A stretch of DNA of 64,000 nucleotides from Citrobacter amalonaticus (GTDB lineage Bacteria; Pseudomonadota; Gammaproteobacteria; Enterobacterales; Enterobacteriaceae), in NCBI RefSeq assembly GCF_001559075.2, contig NZ_CP014015.2:4030001-4094000 (forward strand), read 5' to 3'. The notes under the pieces are model-generated. The model saw nothing but the letters and a program-made list of their open reading frames with translations, was not told the origin of the DNA and ran no database searches. Within the stretch, counting starts at the first letter, position 1. Every line of letters starts with the position of its first letter. The position numbers were made by a program, and so were the translations under genes. This document shows, in pieces, positions 33,068-41,956 of the stretch.

Positions 33068-34375
33068 TTACAGACTGCTGTCCGGGCCACGTTCGCCTGT
33101 GGACACCGGGTTTTTCGGATCTTTGCTCCACTCGTACCAACCGCCGTCATAAACCGCGACGTTTTTCCAGCCCATCGCCCGGGCGTACATAAACGTCTCT
33201 GACGCGCGCCAGCCGGTGCCACAGTAAAAGGCGACCTGCTGATCCGGCAGAATGTGCCACTGCTTCCACATGCTGGCGATGTCATCCGCGCTGCGCATGG
33301 TGCCGTCCGGGTTATGGAAATCTTCCATATGCGTCGAATCGCTGCCGGCATGTCCCCAGCGCGCCCCGGCAATTTCACCTTTTGGCTTGATATAGCTGTA
33401 GCCGCTGGTGGTGCCGATAAATTCCGGCCAGGAGCGAATGCTGACCAGCGAAGCATCCTGACGGTGCAACAGTCCGCGCGCTTGCGCCATATCAAGCATC
33501 AGCTGTGGTTGCGCCGGAATGGTCACGCCAAAATCGGGCTCCGGTTTCACTTTCGCCGGCGTGCCGCGCTCGACCGGCAACCCCGCGTCGGACCAGGTCT
33601 GCCAGCCGCCGTCGAGCAGACGAACGTCTTTCACTCCAGCATACAGCATGATCTGCGCCACCCGCGCGGCCGCGTAAACATCGCGACCGTACAGGATCAC
33701 CGTTGTGTCGTGACGGATACCGTGTTTCGCCAGCATCGCCTGCAGACTGGCGTCAGAGACCTTGTTCCACAGCGGTTTGCTTTCCACCTCGTTGGTGTCA
33801 ATGTAATCCGCGCCAGGAATATGGCTGAGCAGATAAAACTTCGGCGCCCCCCAGGCCGCTTCGATGATTTTCCAGTCACCGGCAGGTTTCGCGGTCACCT
33901 CTTTACCCTGCTGCAGGTCATGCAGCCATTGCGGATAAACCAGTTGCTCGAAATGCGGCAGTCGTTGCAGGCGGGCCGGATCCTGCAGCGCGTCGCTCAG
34001 CGTGACAACCTGTTGCAGCCCGGCTTTTTGCAGTCGGTCTTTCACCGCCTGCACGTCGCTGTCGTTACCGTACAGTGCGACCGGAGCGTCGGCTTTCAAC
34101 TGATGCTGTTGGATCCAGGCGTTGAGCTGCTCGTCACTCATGTTGTCGAGCCAGCGGGCAGAGAGGTTCAGGGCGGAAGGTTCATGTCCGGAAGGGCCAT
34201 TTAACGACTGCGGCCAGCCATTGTAGAACGCGCCTGGACGGGTATCGATTGCCGTACCCTGTTTTTGCGCCAGTTGTGTGAAGTTGAGCGCCTGCGCCAT
34301 ATCAGCAGCCCAGGAGGAAGCGCAAGCGAGCCCTAAAGCCAGTGCCAGCGCGGTCATTTGAGAAACACGTTTCAT
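33068..34375 (-). CDS. ynjE: YnjE, exported multi-domain thiosulfate sulfurtransferase
   Basis: 435 residues, the same length as E. coli. A signal peptide (MKRVSQMTALALALGLACAS, SWA) is followed by three rhodanese-like domains. The last domain has the active-site loop VAFYCGTGWRASE with the sulfur-carrying cysteine. The start is 87 bp from the ynjD stop. YnjE moves sulfur from thiosulfate to acceptors in the periplasm; the true acceptor is uncertain. It is the last gene of the ynjB-C-D unit. Confidence 0.94.
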   Translation of the reverse strand: MKRVSQMTALALALGLACASSWAADMAQALNFTQLAQKQGTAIDTRPGAFYNGWPQSLNGPSGHEPSALNLSARWLDNMSDEQLNAWIQQHQLKADAPVALYGNDSDVQAVKDRLQKAGLQQVVTLSDALQDPARLQRLPHFEQLVYPQWLHDLQQGKEVTAKPAGDWKIIEAAWGAPKFYLLSHIPGADYIDTNEVESKPLWNKVSDASLQAMLAKHGIRHDTTVILYGRDVYAAARVAQIMLYAGVKDVRLLDGGWQTWSDAGLPVERGTPAKVKPEPDFGVTIPAQPQLMLDMAQARGLLHRQDASLVSIRSWPEFIGTTSGYSYIKPKGEIAGARWGHAGSDSTHMEDFHNPDGTMRSADDIASMWKQWHILPDQQVAFYCGTGWRASETFMYARAMGWKNVAVYDGGWYEWSKDPKNPVSTGERGPDSSL

Positions 34376-34462
34376 CGAATTGCCCGACGTTGAGATAAGA
34401 AGGCGCCATTCTGTGCTCGCTGAAGGTGAAAAACTTTGCGTTAACGCAGTATGTCAGCAGTT

Positions 34463-35095
34463 TCACGACGCGGACGATAACGACAACACGTGACCGCCCG
34501 GCGGAACATCCTGCGCGTCATGGGTGACCTGAACAACGGGAATGTCCAGCCGACGCACTTCGTCAAAGACCCACTGACGAAAGTCTGCCCGACGGTCAGC
34601 ATCAAGACGGCTGAACGGTTCATCCAGCAGCAACGCTTTGGGCTGCGCCAGCAGGGCGCGAAGCAATGCAACCCGTGCGCGCTGACCGCCGGATAGCGTG
34701 GCGGGATCGCGAGAAGACAATCCCGCCATGCCCGCGCGTTCAAGCGCGTGCTGAACCGCATCCTGCCGAGCCACGCCTTTCAAACTGGCTGGAAGCGCTA
34801 ACAGCAGGTTTTGTCCCACCGTAAAGTGATCAAATAGCAGGGCATCCTGAAATAAAATACCGATCTGCCGACGGGCGGTGGGGAGCCTATCCAGACGCTG
34901 TTCGTCCAGCCACAGTTCACCGTCAGCATGCAGCGGCGGCGTCAGCGCGCCCACCATCCAGGAGAGCAATGAAGACTTACCGCAGCCGGAGGGACCCATT
35001 AATGTGACAATGTCACCTTTTGCCACCTCGAAGGTTAACGGGCCAAATAGCGGGGTCTGGTGAAGAAACAGGGAAAGATGGCGAACGGTGAGCAT
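34463..35095 (-). CDS. ynjD: YnjD, ABC transporter ATPase
   Basis: 210 residues. Walker A is GPSGCGKSS, the signature is LSGGQRARVALLRAL, Walker B is ALLLDEPFSRLD, and the switch histidine is VTHDAQD. The ATG overlaps the ynjC stop (TAATG). With ynjC and ynjB it forms an ABC importer. The start at 35095 gives MLTVRHLSLF; longer frames run through ynjC. The imported compound is unknown. Confidence 0.93.
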   Translation of the reverse strand: MLTVRHLSLFLHQTPLFGPLTFEVAKGDIVTLMGPSGCGKSSLLSWMVGALTPPLHADGELWLDEQRLDRLPTARRQIGILFQDALLFDHFTVGQNLLLALPASLKGVARQDAVQHALERAGMAGLSSRDPATLSGGQRARVALLRALLAQPKALLLDEPFSRLDADRRADFRQWVFDEVRRLDIPVVQVTHDAQDVPPGGHVLSLSSAS

Positions 35096-36630
35096 TAGCG
35101 CAATCCTTGTCGGCAGTGGCCGACCCATGATGAGAGCCCGGCCATTAGTGTGAACACGACTAGCGGTAACAGCAACTGCCAGAGCGCCTGCGCGGCCAGG
35201 ATACCGGTACTGCCGCCACTGCTGAGGGCGACCGCTTCCGTCGTCAGCGTCGGGAAACGGCCTGCGCCCAGCCACAGGGTCGGCATATACTGCGCGATGC
35301 TGACGGAGAAACCGACCGCCAGCGTCACCAGTACCGGACGCAAAATCTGCGGACATTTTATGGTGCAAAAGATTTTCAACGGTGACCAGCCCAGCGTCCG
35401 GGCAATCAGTAGCAGACGCGGGTCGATGCGCTGCCAGGCCGGTTTCAGGACAAACAACATCCACGGCACCACCCACAGCAGATGTCCCCAGATGAGCGTA
35501 GCAAGCTGACCGTCCAGTTCAAGGTGTAATGCCAGCGCATATTGGCCCATCACCAGCGGCAGCGCCGGAAGAAGGATTGGCAGCCAGACCCACCGGTGTC
35601 CGCGCTGCGGTCCCCATTCCAGCCATAGCAGCAAAATGACCAGCCCCAGCGCGCTGGCGGCCAGTCCGATCGCTACGCTGTGGGTTAATGCGTCGAGATT
35701 GAGCGCCGATTGCTGCGCAAGAAAGGCCAGTAATATCGTACAGAGCACGCCCGCGGTGGGCAGCGACAATGACAGCGTTTTTCCCGTTACGGGCGAAACG
35801 CGGCGTTGACGTACGCCACTGACGTCAGGGAGCGTGCGTCGCCAGCCGCGCCAGAGCAGATAACCCGCGAGCGCAAAGAGGGCGAGCAGCGCCAGCAAGA
35901 GCAGGCTTGCCAGCGCGCCTTTGATCTGCTGTTCGCTGTCTCCCTGACTAAGCCATTGCCACGAGAGGACCGCCAGCGTTGGCGGATTGCCGGGGCCGAG
36001 GATAATGGCAACATCCACCGCCGAAATGGTCCATGCCACCACGGCCAGCATCACGGCTCCCAGTGCGGGGGCGATAGTGGGTAAGATCAACCAGCAGAGC
36101 GTCTGCCGGCGGTTGTAGCCCAGTGAATCCAGGACGATGACCTGCTGAGCGAGCCGTTTCTCACTCAGTAAAATGGATAAAATCCACAGCACGAAAGCGC
36201 TCTCTTTCACCGCCAGCGTCGCGCCCAGCCCGATGCCGTAGCGATCAATCGCAGGAGAGAGAAACGGCAGGGCGCGCCAGAGCAGTCCGCCTTCAGCGAA
36301 AAGCAGCAGCGCGGCGCTGGCAAACGCGACATGGGGAATGGCCAGCAACCATGGCAGGCGGGTACTCAACCGTCGCCAGCGTATGCCGGGCCAGAGCGTC
36401 ACTACAATCGTTAACGCAATAAACAGCGCGCCAGCGGCGGCGATGAATACCGAAACCACGGTCGCCAGCAATGCCTGCGGTAACTGCGGATCGGCAAAAA
36501 GTGCCTGCCAGTTCGCCAGTGACAGCGCGGGCGCGATCAGCAACACGCTGGCAGGCAGTATTGGCGCATAAATCGCGGCCATGCCCAGCCAGGCGAGAAG
36601 CATTAGCGCGAGCCGTAGCGGCGCAGCCAT
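35095..36630 (-). CDS. ynjC: YnjC, ABC transporter permease (fused double domain)
   Basis: 511 residues. About twelve membrane segments form two permease halves in one chain, as in ferric-iron and thiamine type importers. The EAA-like loops are visible in VIVLDSLGYNRRQTLCWLIL and ARTLGWSPLKIFCTIKCPQI. The ATG at 36630 has GGAG 6 nt before it and overlaps ynjB by 28 bp; an ATG at 36603 (TAATG) is the alternative. It probably pairs with YnjD and YnjB. Confidence 0.9.
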   Translation of the reverse strand: MAAPLRLALMLLAWLGMAAIYAPILPASVLLIAPALSLANWQALFADPQLPQALLATVVSVFIAAAGALFIALTIVVTLWPGIRWRRLSTRLPWLLAIPHVAFASAALLLFAEGGLLWRALPFLSPAIDRYGIGLGATLAVKESAFVLWILSILLSEKRLAQQVIVLDSLGYNRRQTLCWLILPTIAPALGAVMLAVVAWTISAVDVAIILGPGNPPTLAVLSWQWLSQGDSEQQIKGALASLLLLALLALFALAGYLLWRGWRRTLPDVSGVRQRRVSPVTGKTLSLSLPTAGVLCTILLAFLAQQSALNLDALTHSVAIGLAASALGLVILLLWLEWGPQRGHRWVWLPILLPALPLVMGQYALALHLELDGQLATLIWGHLLWVVPWMLFVLKPAWQRIDPRLLLIARTLGWSPLKIFCTIKCPQILRPVLVTLAVGFSVSIAQYMPTLWLGAGRFPTLTTEAVALSSGGSTGILAAQALWQLLLPLVVFTLMAGLSSWVGHCRQGLR

Positions 36631-37766
36631 TCTTGCTCCAGTGCGTTAACCCAGGCCGCATGAGGCTCAGGCAGGACGGCGGGCAGCCCGTCCGGAATGC
36701 GTGCTGCCAGCGCAGCCTGTTGTGCTGCGGGGAGTTTTTTCGCATCCAGCACCGATGGATCGCCCCAGACTGTCGGATCGGCCTTACGCAGCTGTGCGTC
36801 AGGAGAGAGCAGGAAGTTGGCAACCAGTTTCGCTCCGGCGCTGGCGCGGGCATTGGCCGGAATTGCGACAAAGTGCACGTTGCCAATCATCCCTTCGCTA
36901 AACCCAAAGCTGTAGCTGTGTTTTGGCAATTCACCGCTGGTGACCTTTTGCTGAGCGTGCGCCGGGTTGAAGGTCAATGACAGGCGCAATGTCCCGCTCT
37001 TGAGCAATGCGTCCATCCGCGCCGGAGACGGCGGGAAATCCTTCCCTTCTCGCCACAGACTCGGATGCAAAGCATCGAGATAGCGCCACAGCGGCGCGGT
37101 CACACCGGCAAAGGTGGTGGCGTCCGGCGCGACGGTGAGCGCATGTGGATTGTCAGTCAGCGAGATTAATAACTGTTCCAGAAATGCCGTGCCGGTAAAG
37201 TCCGGCGGTCGCGGGTAACTGACGGTGCCTGGATGCGCCCGGGCAAATGCTAACAGCGCCTGCGGACTCTGCGGGGGCTGTGGCGTTACGTCGCGATCCG
37301 CGATAAACGTCAACTGCGCGCCACCCCACGGTGACTCAGCCCCGTCAGTGGGAATCGAGAAATCTTCACGTACCGGCTTTTGCGTATCAACATAGCGCCA
37401 GTTGGGCAGCGTTTCCGCCCACTGGGTTTGCAACAATCCTGCCTCTTTCAGGGTGCGGAAGTTTTCGCCGTTGACCCACAGCAGGTCGACAGAACCGCCG
37501 GTGTTCCGTCCGGCGGCGGCTTCCGTCTGGATGCGCTTCACGGCATCAGCGGCATCGGCGAGACGCACGATTTTAAGAGTGACTGCATAGTGGGTTTTCA
37601 TCTCGCCACTGACCCAGTCAAGATACTGGTTAACGGCGGTGTCTCCGCCCCAGGCGTTGAACCAGACGGTCTGGCCTCGGGCCTCATTCTGGATCTGCTG
37701 CCAGCGTTGTTCGGCGTGTCCCTGAGCGGTCAGCAACAGGCTCGCAAGTAGTAATCCCCAGCGCAT
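36603..37766 (-). CDS. ynjB: YnjB, periplasmic substrate-binding protein
   Basis: 387 residues from an ATG behind AGGAG. The signal peptide is MRWGLLLASLLLTAQGHA. The mature part is an extracellular solute-binding fold (TVWFNAWGGDTAVNQYLDW, VDLLWVNGENFRTLKEAGLL). The nearest families bind polyamines, thiamine or iron; the ligand is unknown. It starts 2 bp after the stop of the upstream membrane gene, whose last codons contain its ribosome site. Confidence 0.9.
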   Translation of the reverse strand: MRWGLLLASLLLTAQGHAEQRWQQIQNEARGQTVWFNAWGGDTAVNQYLDWVSGEMKTHYAVTLKIVRLADAADAVKRIQTEAAAGRNTGGSVDLLWVNGENFRTLKEAGLLQTQWAETLPNWRYVDTQKPVREDFSIPTDGAESPWGGAQLTFIADRDVTPQPPQSPQALLAFARAHPGTVSYPRPPDFTGTAFLEQLLISLTDNPHALTVAPDATTFAGVTAPLWRYLDALHPSLWREGKDFPPSPARMDALLKSGTLRLSLTFNPAHAQQKVTSGELPKHSYSFGFSEGMIGNVHFVAIPANARASAGAKLVANFLLSPDAQLRKADPTVWGDPSVLDAKKLPAAQQAALAARIPDGLPAVLPEPHAAWVNALEQEWLRRYGSR

Positions 37767-37768
37767 AA

Positions 37769-38443
37769 TTACTCCTGAAAAAAACGTGTGACCAGCCAAC
37801 GGGAGGCCAGCGGTAATAACCCCAACAGGGCAAAAGCGGCCAGCATCGCGGGAGAAATAATGTCACGTATTGATGTTAACTGGCTTAACTGGCGTCCGGC
37901 ATTCAGATAAACCACGGTGGCAGGCAACATCCCCAACTGGCTGACCCACCAGTAACGGCGCACGCCAACGGCGGTGAGACCTGCAAGCAGGTTGACGACA
38001 ACGAATGGAAACAATGGCATCAGGCGTAGCGCAAAGAGATAAAAGGCGCCGTCCCGTGCCATTCCGTGATTCACCGTGGCCATATGCCGGGAAAACCGCC
38101 GTGACACCCAGTCACGCAGCAGGTAACGACTGGTGAGCATGGCGAACGTGGCGCCCAGCGTTGAGGCAAAAGAGACCAGCAGCGTGCCTTGCCAGAGGCC
38201 AAACAGCGCACCGCCGAGCAGCGTCAGCAGCGCCGCGCCAGGAATCGACAGCGCCGCGACGGCGGTATAGAGCAGAAAATAGAGGCTTGCACTGAGGAAA
38301 GGGGACTGGCGCTGCCAGTCCGCCAGCAGTGAATGATTGTGCTTAAGCGTCTCCAGCGTGAGCAGGCCGGGGGGCAACGCCCAGAGCACCCCGACGAGAC
38401 AGAGGATCAGTACGCCCGTTACCCCCAATTTTCTGGCGTTCAC
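37769..38443 (-). CDS. TVP38/TMEM64 (VTT-domain) inner-membrane protein, YdjX/YdjZ type
   Basis: 224 residues with about five hydrophobic segments. The VTT core is present: LSIPGAALLTLLGGALFG near residue 70 and FALRLMPLFPFVVVNLLAGLT near residue 140. The family includes DedA-like proteins linked to lipid transport and membrane homeostasis. E. coli has two such genes here (ydjX and ydjZ) with ydjY between; this genome has one, so the exact orthologue is unclear. It is the first gene of the ynjB-C-D-E unit, just downstream of xthA. Confidence 0.88.
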   Translation of the reverse strand: MNARKLGVTGVLILCLVGVLWALPPGLLTLETLKHNHSLLADWQRQSPFLSASLYFLLYTAVAALSIPGAALLTLLGGALFGLWQGTLLVSFASTLGATFAMLTSRYLLRDWVSRRFSRHMATVNHGMARDGAFYLFALRLMPLFPFVVVNLLAGLTAVGVRRYWWVSQLGMLPATVVYLNAGRQLSQLTSIRDIISPAMLAAFALLGLLPLASRWLVTRFFQE

Positions 38444-38452
38444 GGTTGTGCA

Positions 38453-39259
38453 TCAGACCTTAAATTTTGCCCATATCGGCGCATGGTCAGACGGTTTTTC
38501 CATGCTGCGAATTTCATAGTCGATACCGGTTTCCACACAACGCTCCGCCAGCGGCTGGCTTGCCAGCAGCAGATCGATACGCAGACCGCGGTTATCATCA
38601 AATCCCTTCGAACGGTAATCAAACCACGAGAATTTGTCGGTGGTTTCCGGGTGCGCGTGGCGGAAGGTGTCAACCAGGCCCCAGCCCAGCAGGCGGTCCA
38701 TCCACTCACGCTCTTCCGGCAGGAACGAACATTTACCTGTCCGCAGCCAGCGCTTGCGGTTCTCTTCGCCAATGCCGATATCCCGATCGGACGGACTGAT
38801 ATTCATATCCCCCATGATCAGCACCGGGTTGTCGCACTTCAGTTGGTTGTCGAGATAGTTTTGTAAGTTCTGATAAAACTGCGCTTTGGCCGGGAATTTA
38901 ATCGGATGGTCGCGGCTTTCACCCTGCGGGAAGTAGCCGTTGATCACCGTCAGATTGCCCAGCGGAGAAGGGATTTCCGCCATGATGATGCGGCGCTGAG
39001 CCTCTTCGCCATCATCGGGAAAACCCCGGCGCACGGCGATGGGCGTCTCTTTGGTCAGCAGCGCCACGCCATAGTGACCTTTCTGCCCGTGGTAGAAAAC
39101 GTTGTAGCCGAGTTTTGCGACATCTTCGAGCGGGAACATGTCGTCGTGAACTTTTGTCTCCTGCAGGCCAATGACATCGGGTTGGTGTTTTTCGACGATG
39201 GCTGCCAGTTGATGAGGTCTGGCGCGCAGGCCGTTGATATTAAAAGAGACAAATTTCAT
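38453..39259 (-). CDS. xthA: XthA, exonuclease III
   Basis: 268 residues from MKFVSFNINGLRARPHQL; longer in-frame starts are not conserved. Catalytic residues include E34 (GLQETKVHDD), the GDMNISPSD pair and H259 in EKPSDHAPIW. It cleaves at abasic sites and degrades the 3' ends of duplex DNA in base-excision repair, and is RpoS-dependent. The stop is 10 bp ahead of the TVP38-type gene. The upstream region is shared with divergent astC. Confidence 0.97.
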   Translation of the reverse strand: MKFVSFNINGLRARPHQLAAIVEKHQPDVIGLQETKVHDDMFPLEDVAKLGYNVFYHGQKGHYGVALLTKETPIAVRRGFPDDGEEAQRRIIMAEIPSPLGNLTVINGYFPQGESRDHPIKFPAKAQFYQNLQNYLDNQLKCDNPVLIMGDMNISPSDRDIGIGEENRKRWLRTGKCSFLPEEREWMDRLLGWGLVDTFRHAHPETTDKFSWFDYRSKGFDDNRGLRIDLLLASQPLAERCVETGIDYEIRSMEKPSDHAPIWAKFKV

Positions 39260-39704
39260 AGTCGCTGCCATTTTGCTGGATGAATAGTGCATGGATGGTA
39301 GCAGAATTTCCGCAGACTGACTGCCCATAATGGTGAGATTCCGACAATGGGTGCGAATGGTGTTAACAATGGGGCAATGTCTGCCCTGTTTTAGGGCGGA
39401 TTGCGTCAGAATGGCGCAGTAATTTCCTGTAAATTTCGTAGATGATCACATTTCCAGAATTATATTTGGCCTGTGCATAATATTGCGGTTTTTCCTCTAT
39501 TTACTCCTCTTTCACGCAAACATATTCACTTTCTATGCACATATAGTGAATATCGCTGGGTTATAACTCATTGATTTTCCGTTGTAGTCAGCCGTTTATG
39601 CATTTTTTTCGCTGGCTGGCACGAAGACTGCAATCTACATTTACAGCGCAAACACTACTATTTATTAACATATAAATAACTATTTATTTACCGATGAGGT
39701 CGCT
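39260..39704. other. Divergent control region between xthA and astC (445 bp)
   Basis: No gene is seen here. It holds the sigma-54 site at 39617-39632. Upstream are TGCAC half-sites (near 39536) and an inverted pair CATATTCAC/GTGAATATC (39522-39554), which could be NtrC or ArgR contacts. These are suggestions only. Confidence 0.5.
39617..39632 (+). promoter_or_regulatory. Sigma-54 promoter of the ast operon
   Basis: TGGCACGAAGACTGCA fits the -24/-12 consensus TGGCAC-N5-TTGCA with a single mismatch at the first T. Transcription should start near 39644, 60 bp before astC. Known E. coli ast regulation by NtrC and sigma-54 agrees. Confidence 0.85.
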
Positions 39705-40925
39705 ATGTCTCAGTCAATTACGCGTGAAAATTTTGATGAATGGATGATGCCCGTTTATGCACCGGCGCCTTTTATTCCGGTACGTGGCGAAGGTTCACGC
39801 TTGTGGGATCAGCAGGGTAAAGAGTATATCGACTTCGCGGGAGGTATAGCGGTCAACGCGCTGGGACACGCGCATCCGGAACTGCGTGAAGCGCTGAATG
39901 TGCAGGCGAGCAAATTCTGGCATACCGGCAATGGCTATACCAACGAGCCGGCGCTACGACTGGCGAAAAAGCTCATCGACGCCACCTTTGCCGATCGCAT
40001 CTTCTTCTGCAACTCCGGGGCTGAGGCCAACGAGGCGGCGCTGAAACTGGCGCGCAAATATGCGCACGACCACCACGGCAGCAATAAGAGCGGCATTGTC
40101 GCGTTCAAGAACGCCTTTCACGGTCGTACGTTGTTCACGGTCAGCGCCGGAGGACAACCGGCCTATTCGCAAGATTTCGCGCCGCTGCCGCCGGATATCC
40201 GCCACGCCGTCTACAACGACATTAACTCTGCCAGCACGCTGATTGACGATACCACCTGCGCCGTCATCGTCGAACCGATGCAAGGGGAAGGTGGTGTTGT
40301 GCCTGCAACCCAGGCCTTCCTGCAAGGGCTGCGCGAGTTGTGCGATCGACATAATGCGTTGCTGATTTTTGATGAAGTGCAGACCGGCGTGGGTCGCACC
40401 GGTGAACTGTACGCCTACATGCACTATGGCGTGACGCCGGATTTGCTGACTACCGCCAAAGCGCTGGGCGGCGGGTTCCCGATTGGCGCGCTGTTGGCCA
40501 GTGAAAAATGCGCCAGCGTGATGACCGTCGGGACTCACGGCACAACCTATGGCGGTAATCCGCTGGCGACCGCCGTCGCCGGGAAATTACTCGATATCAT
40601 CAATACGCCTGCGATGCTGAACGGGGTGAAACAGCGCCATGACTGGTTTGTGGAGCGTCTGAACGCCATTAACCTGCACACCGGGCTGTTCAGTGAAATT
40701 CGTGGCCTGGGACTGTTGATTGGCTGCGTGCTGAACGATTCGTTCGCCGGTAAAGCCAAACAGATTTCCCAGGAAGCGGCGAAAGCGGGCGTAATGGTGC
40801 TGATTGCCGGGGGCAACGTGGTGCGTTTTGCACCGGCGTTGAACGTCACGCAGGAAGAGGTCGCCAGCGGTCTCGACCGTTTTGCGCTGGCCTGCGAACA
40901 GATTAAAGCCGGAGGTTCATCATGA
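39705..40925 (+). CDS. astC: AstC, succinylornithine transaminase
   Basis: 406 residues. PLP-binding lysine is in LLTTAKALGGGFPIGALLA. Other class III aminotransferase landmarks are FFCNSGAEANEAALKLAR and VIVEPMQGEGGVVPA. It moves the amino group of N2-succinylornithine to 2-oxoglutarate in the arginine succinyltransferase pathway. First gene of astCADBE, with stop/start overlaps through the operon. Confidence 0.97.
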   Translation: MSQSITRENFDEWMMPVYAPAPFIPVRGEGSRLWDQQGKEYIDFAGGIAVNALGHAHPELREALNVQASKFWHTGNGYTNEPALRLAKKLIDATFADRIFFCNSGAEANEAALKLARKYAHDHHGSNKSGIVAFKNAFHGRTLFTVSAGGQPAYSQDFAPLPPDIRHAVYNDINSASTLIDDTTCAVIVEPMQGEGGVVPATQAFLQGLRELCDRHNALLIFDEVQTGVGRTGELYAYMHYGVTPDLLTTAKALGGGFPIGALLASEKCASVMTVGTHGTTYGGNPLATAVAGKLLDIINTPAMLNGVKQRHDWFVERLNAINLHTGLFSEIRGLGLLIGCVLNDSFAGKAKQISQEAAKAGVMVLIAGGNVVRFAPALNVTQEEVASGLDRFALACEQIKAGGSS

Positions 40926-41956
40926 TGGTGATCCGCCCCATTGAGCACGCCGATATTAGCGCGCTGATGCAACTGGCCAGTAAAACCGGCGGCGGGCTGA
41001 CCTCGCTGCCGGCCAATGAAGCCACGCTGGCGGCGCGTATTGATCGCTCCCTGAAAACCTGGCGGGGCGAATTGCCGAAAAGTGAACAAGGCTATGTTTT
41101 TGTGCTGGAGGATCTGGAAACCGGCACCGTGGCGGGGATTTGCGCGATTGAAGTCGCTGTGGGGCTTAACGACCCCTGGTACAACTATCGCGTAGGGACG
41201 CTGGTGCATGCTTCAAAAGAGCTGAACGTCTATAACGCGCTGCCGACGCTGTTTCTCAGTAACGATCACACCGGCAGCAGTGAGTTGTGCACGCTGTTCC
41301 TCGATCCCGACTGGCGTAAAGAGGGCAACGGTTATTTGCTGTCGAAATCGCGCTTCATGTTTATGGCCGCGTTTCGCGACCGCTTTAATGAAAAAGTGGT
41401 CGCGGAAATGCGCGGCGTGATCGACGAGCACGGCTATTCCCCGTTCTGGCAAAGCCTGGGGAAACGCTTTTTCTCGATGGAGTTTACGCGAGCTGACTTT
41501 CTCTGCGGCACCGGGCAGAAAGCGTTTATCGCCGAACTGATGCCAAAGCATCCGATTTATACCCACTTCCTCTCTGACGAGGCGCAGGCAGTCATTGGCG
41601 AAGTGCACCCGCAGACGGCCCCGGCGCGCGCGGTGCTGGAGAAAGAAGGGTTCCGCTATCGCAATTACATCGACATTTTCGACGGCGGGCCGACGCTGGA
41701 GTGTGATATCGACCGGGTACGGGCGATCCGCAAAAGTCGGCTGATAGAGGTCGTCGAAGGGCAGCCCGCAACCGGTGATTTCCCGGCCTGCCTGGTGGCG
41801 AATGAAAACTACCACCACTTCCGCGTCATGCTGGTGCGCGCCGATCCGAATACACAGCGCTTGGTACTGACCGCCGCACAGCTGGATGCCCTGAAATGTC
41901 ACGCAGGCGATCGGGTTCGTTTTGTCCGTCTCTGCGCAGAGGAGAAAACGGTATGA
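40922..41956 (+). CDS. astA: AstA, arginine N-succinyltransferase
   Basis: 344 residues from MMVIRPIEHADISALMQLAS, matching E. coli. GNAT-type acyl-CoA fold with LCTLFLDPDWRKEGNGYLLSK. It transfers succinyl from succinyl-CoA to arginine, the first step of the pathway. The start overlaps the astC stop by 4 bp (ATGA). Confidence 0.97.
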   Translation: MMVIRPIEHADISALMQLASKTGGGLTSLPANEATLAARIDRSLKTWRGELPKSEQGYVFVLEDLETGTVAGICAIEVAVGLNDPWYNYRVGTLVHASKELNVYNALPTLFLSNDHTGSSELCTLFLDPDWRKEGNGYLLSKSRFMFMAAFRDRFNEKVVAEMRGVIDEHGYSPFWQSLGKRFFSMEFTRADFLCGTGQKAFIAELMPKHPIYTHFLSDEAQAVIGEVHPQTAPARAVLEKEGFRYRNYIDIFDGGPTLECDIDRVRAIRKSRLIEVVEGQPATGDFPACLVANENYHHFRVMLVRADPNTQRLVLTAAQLDALKCHAGDRVRFVRLCAEEKTV

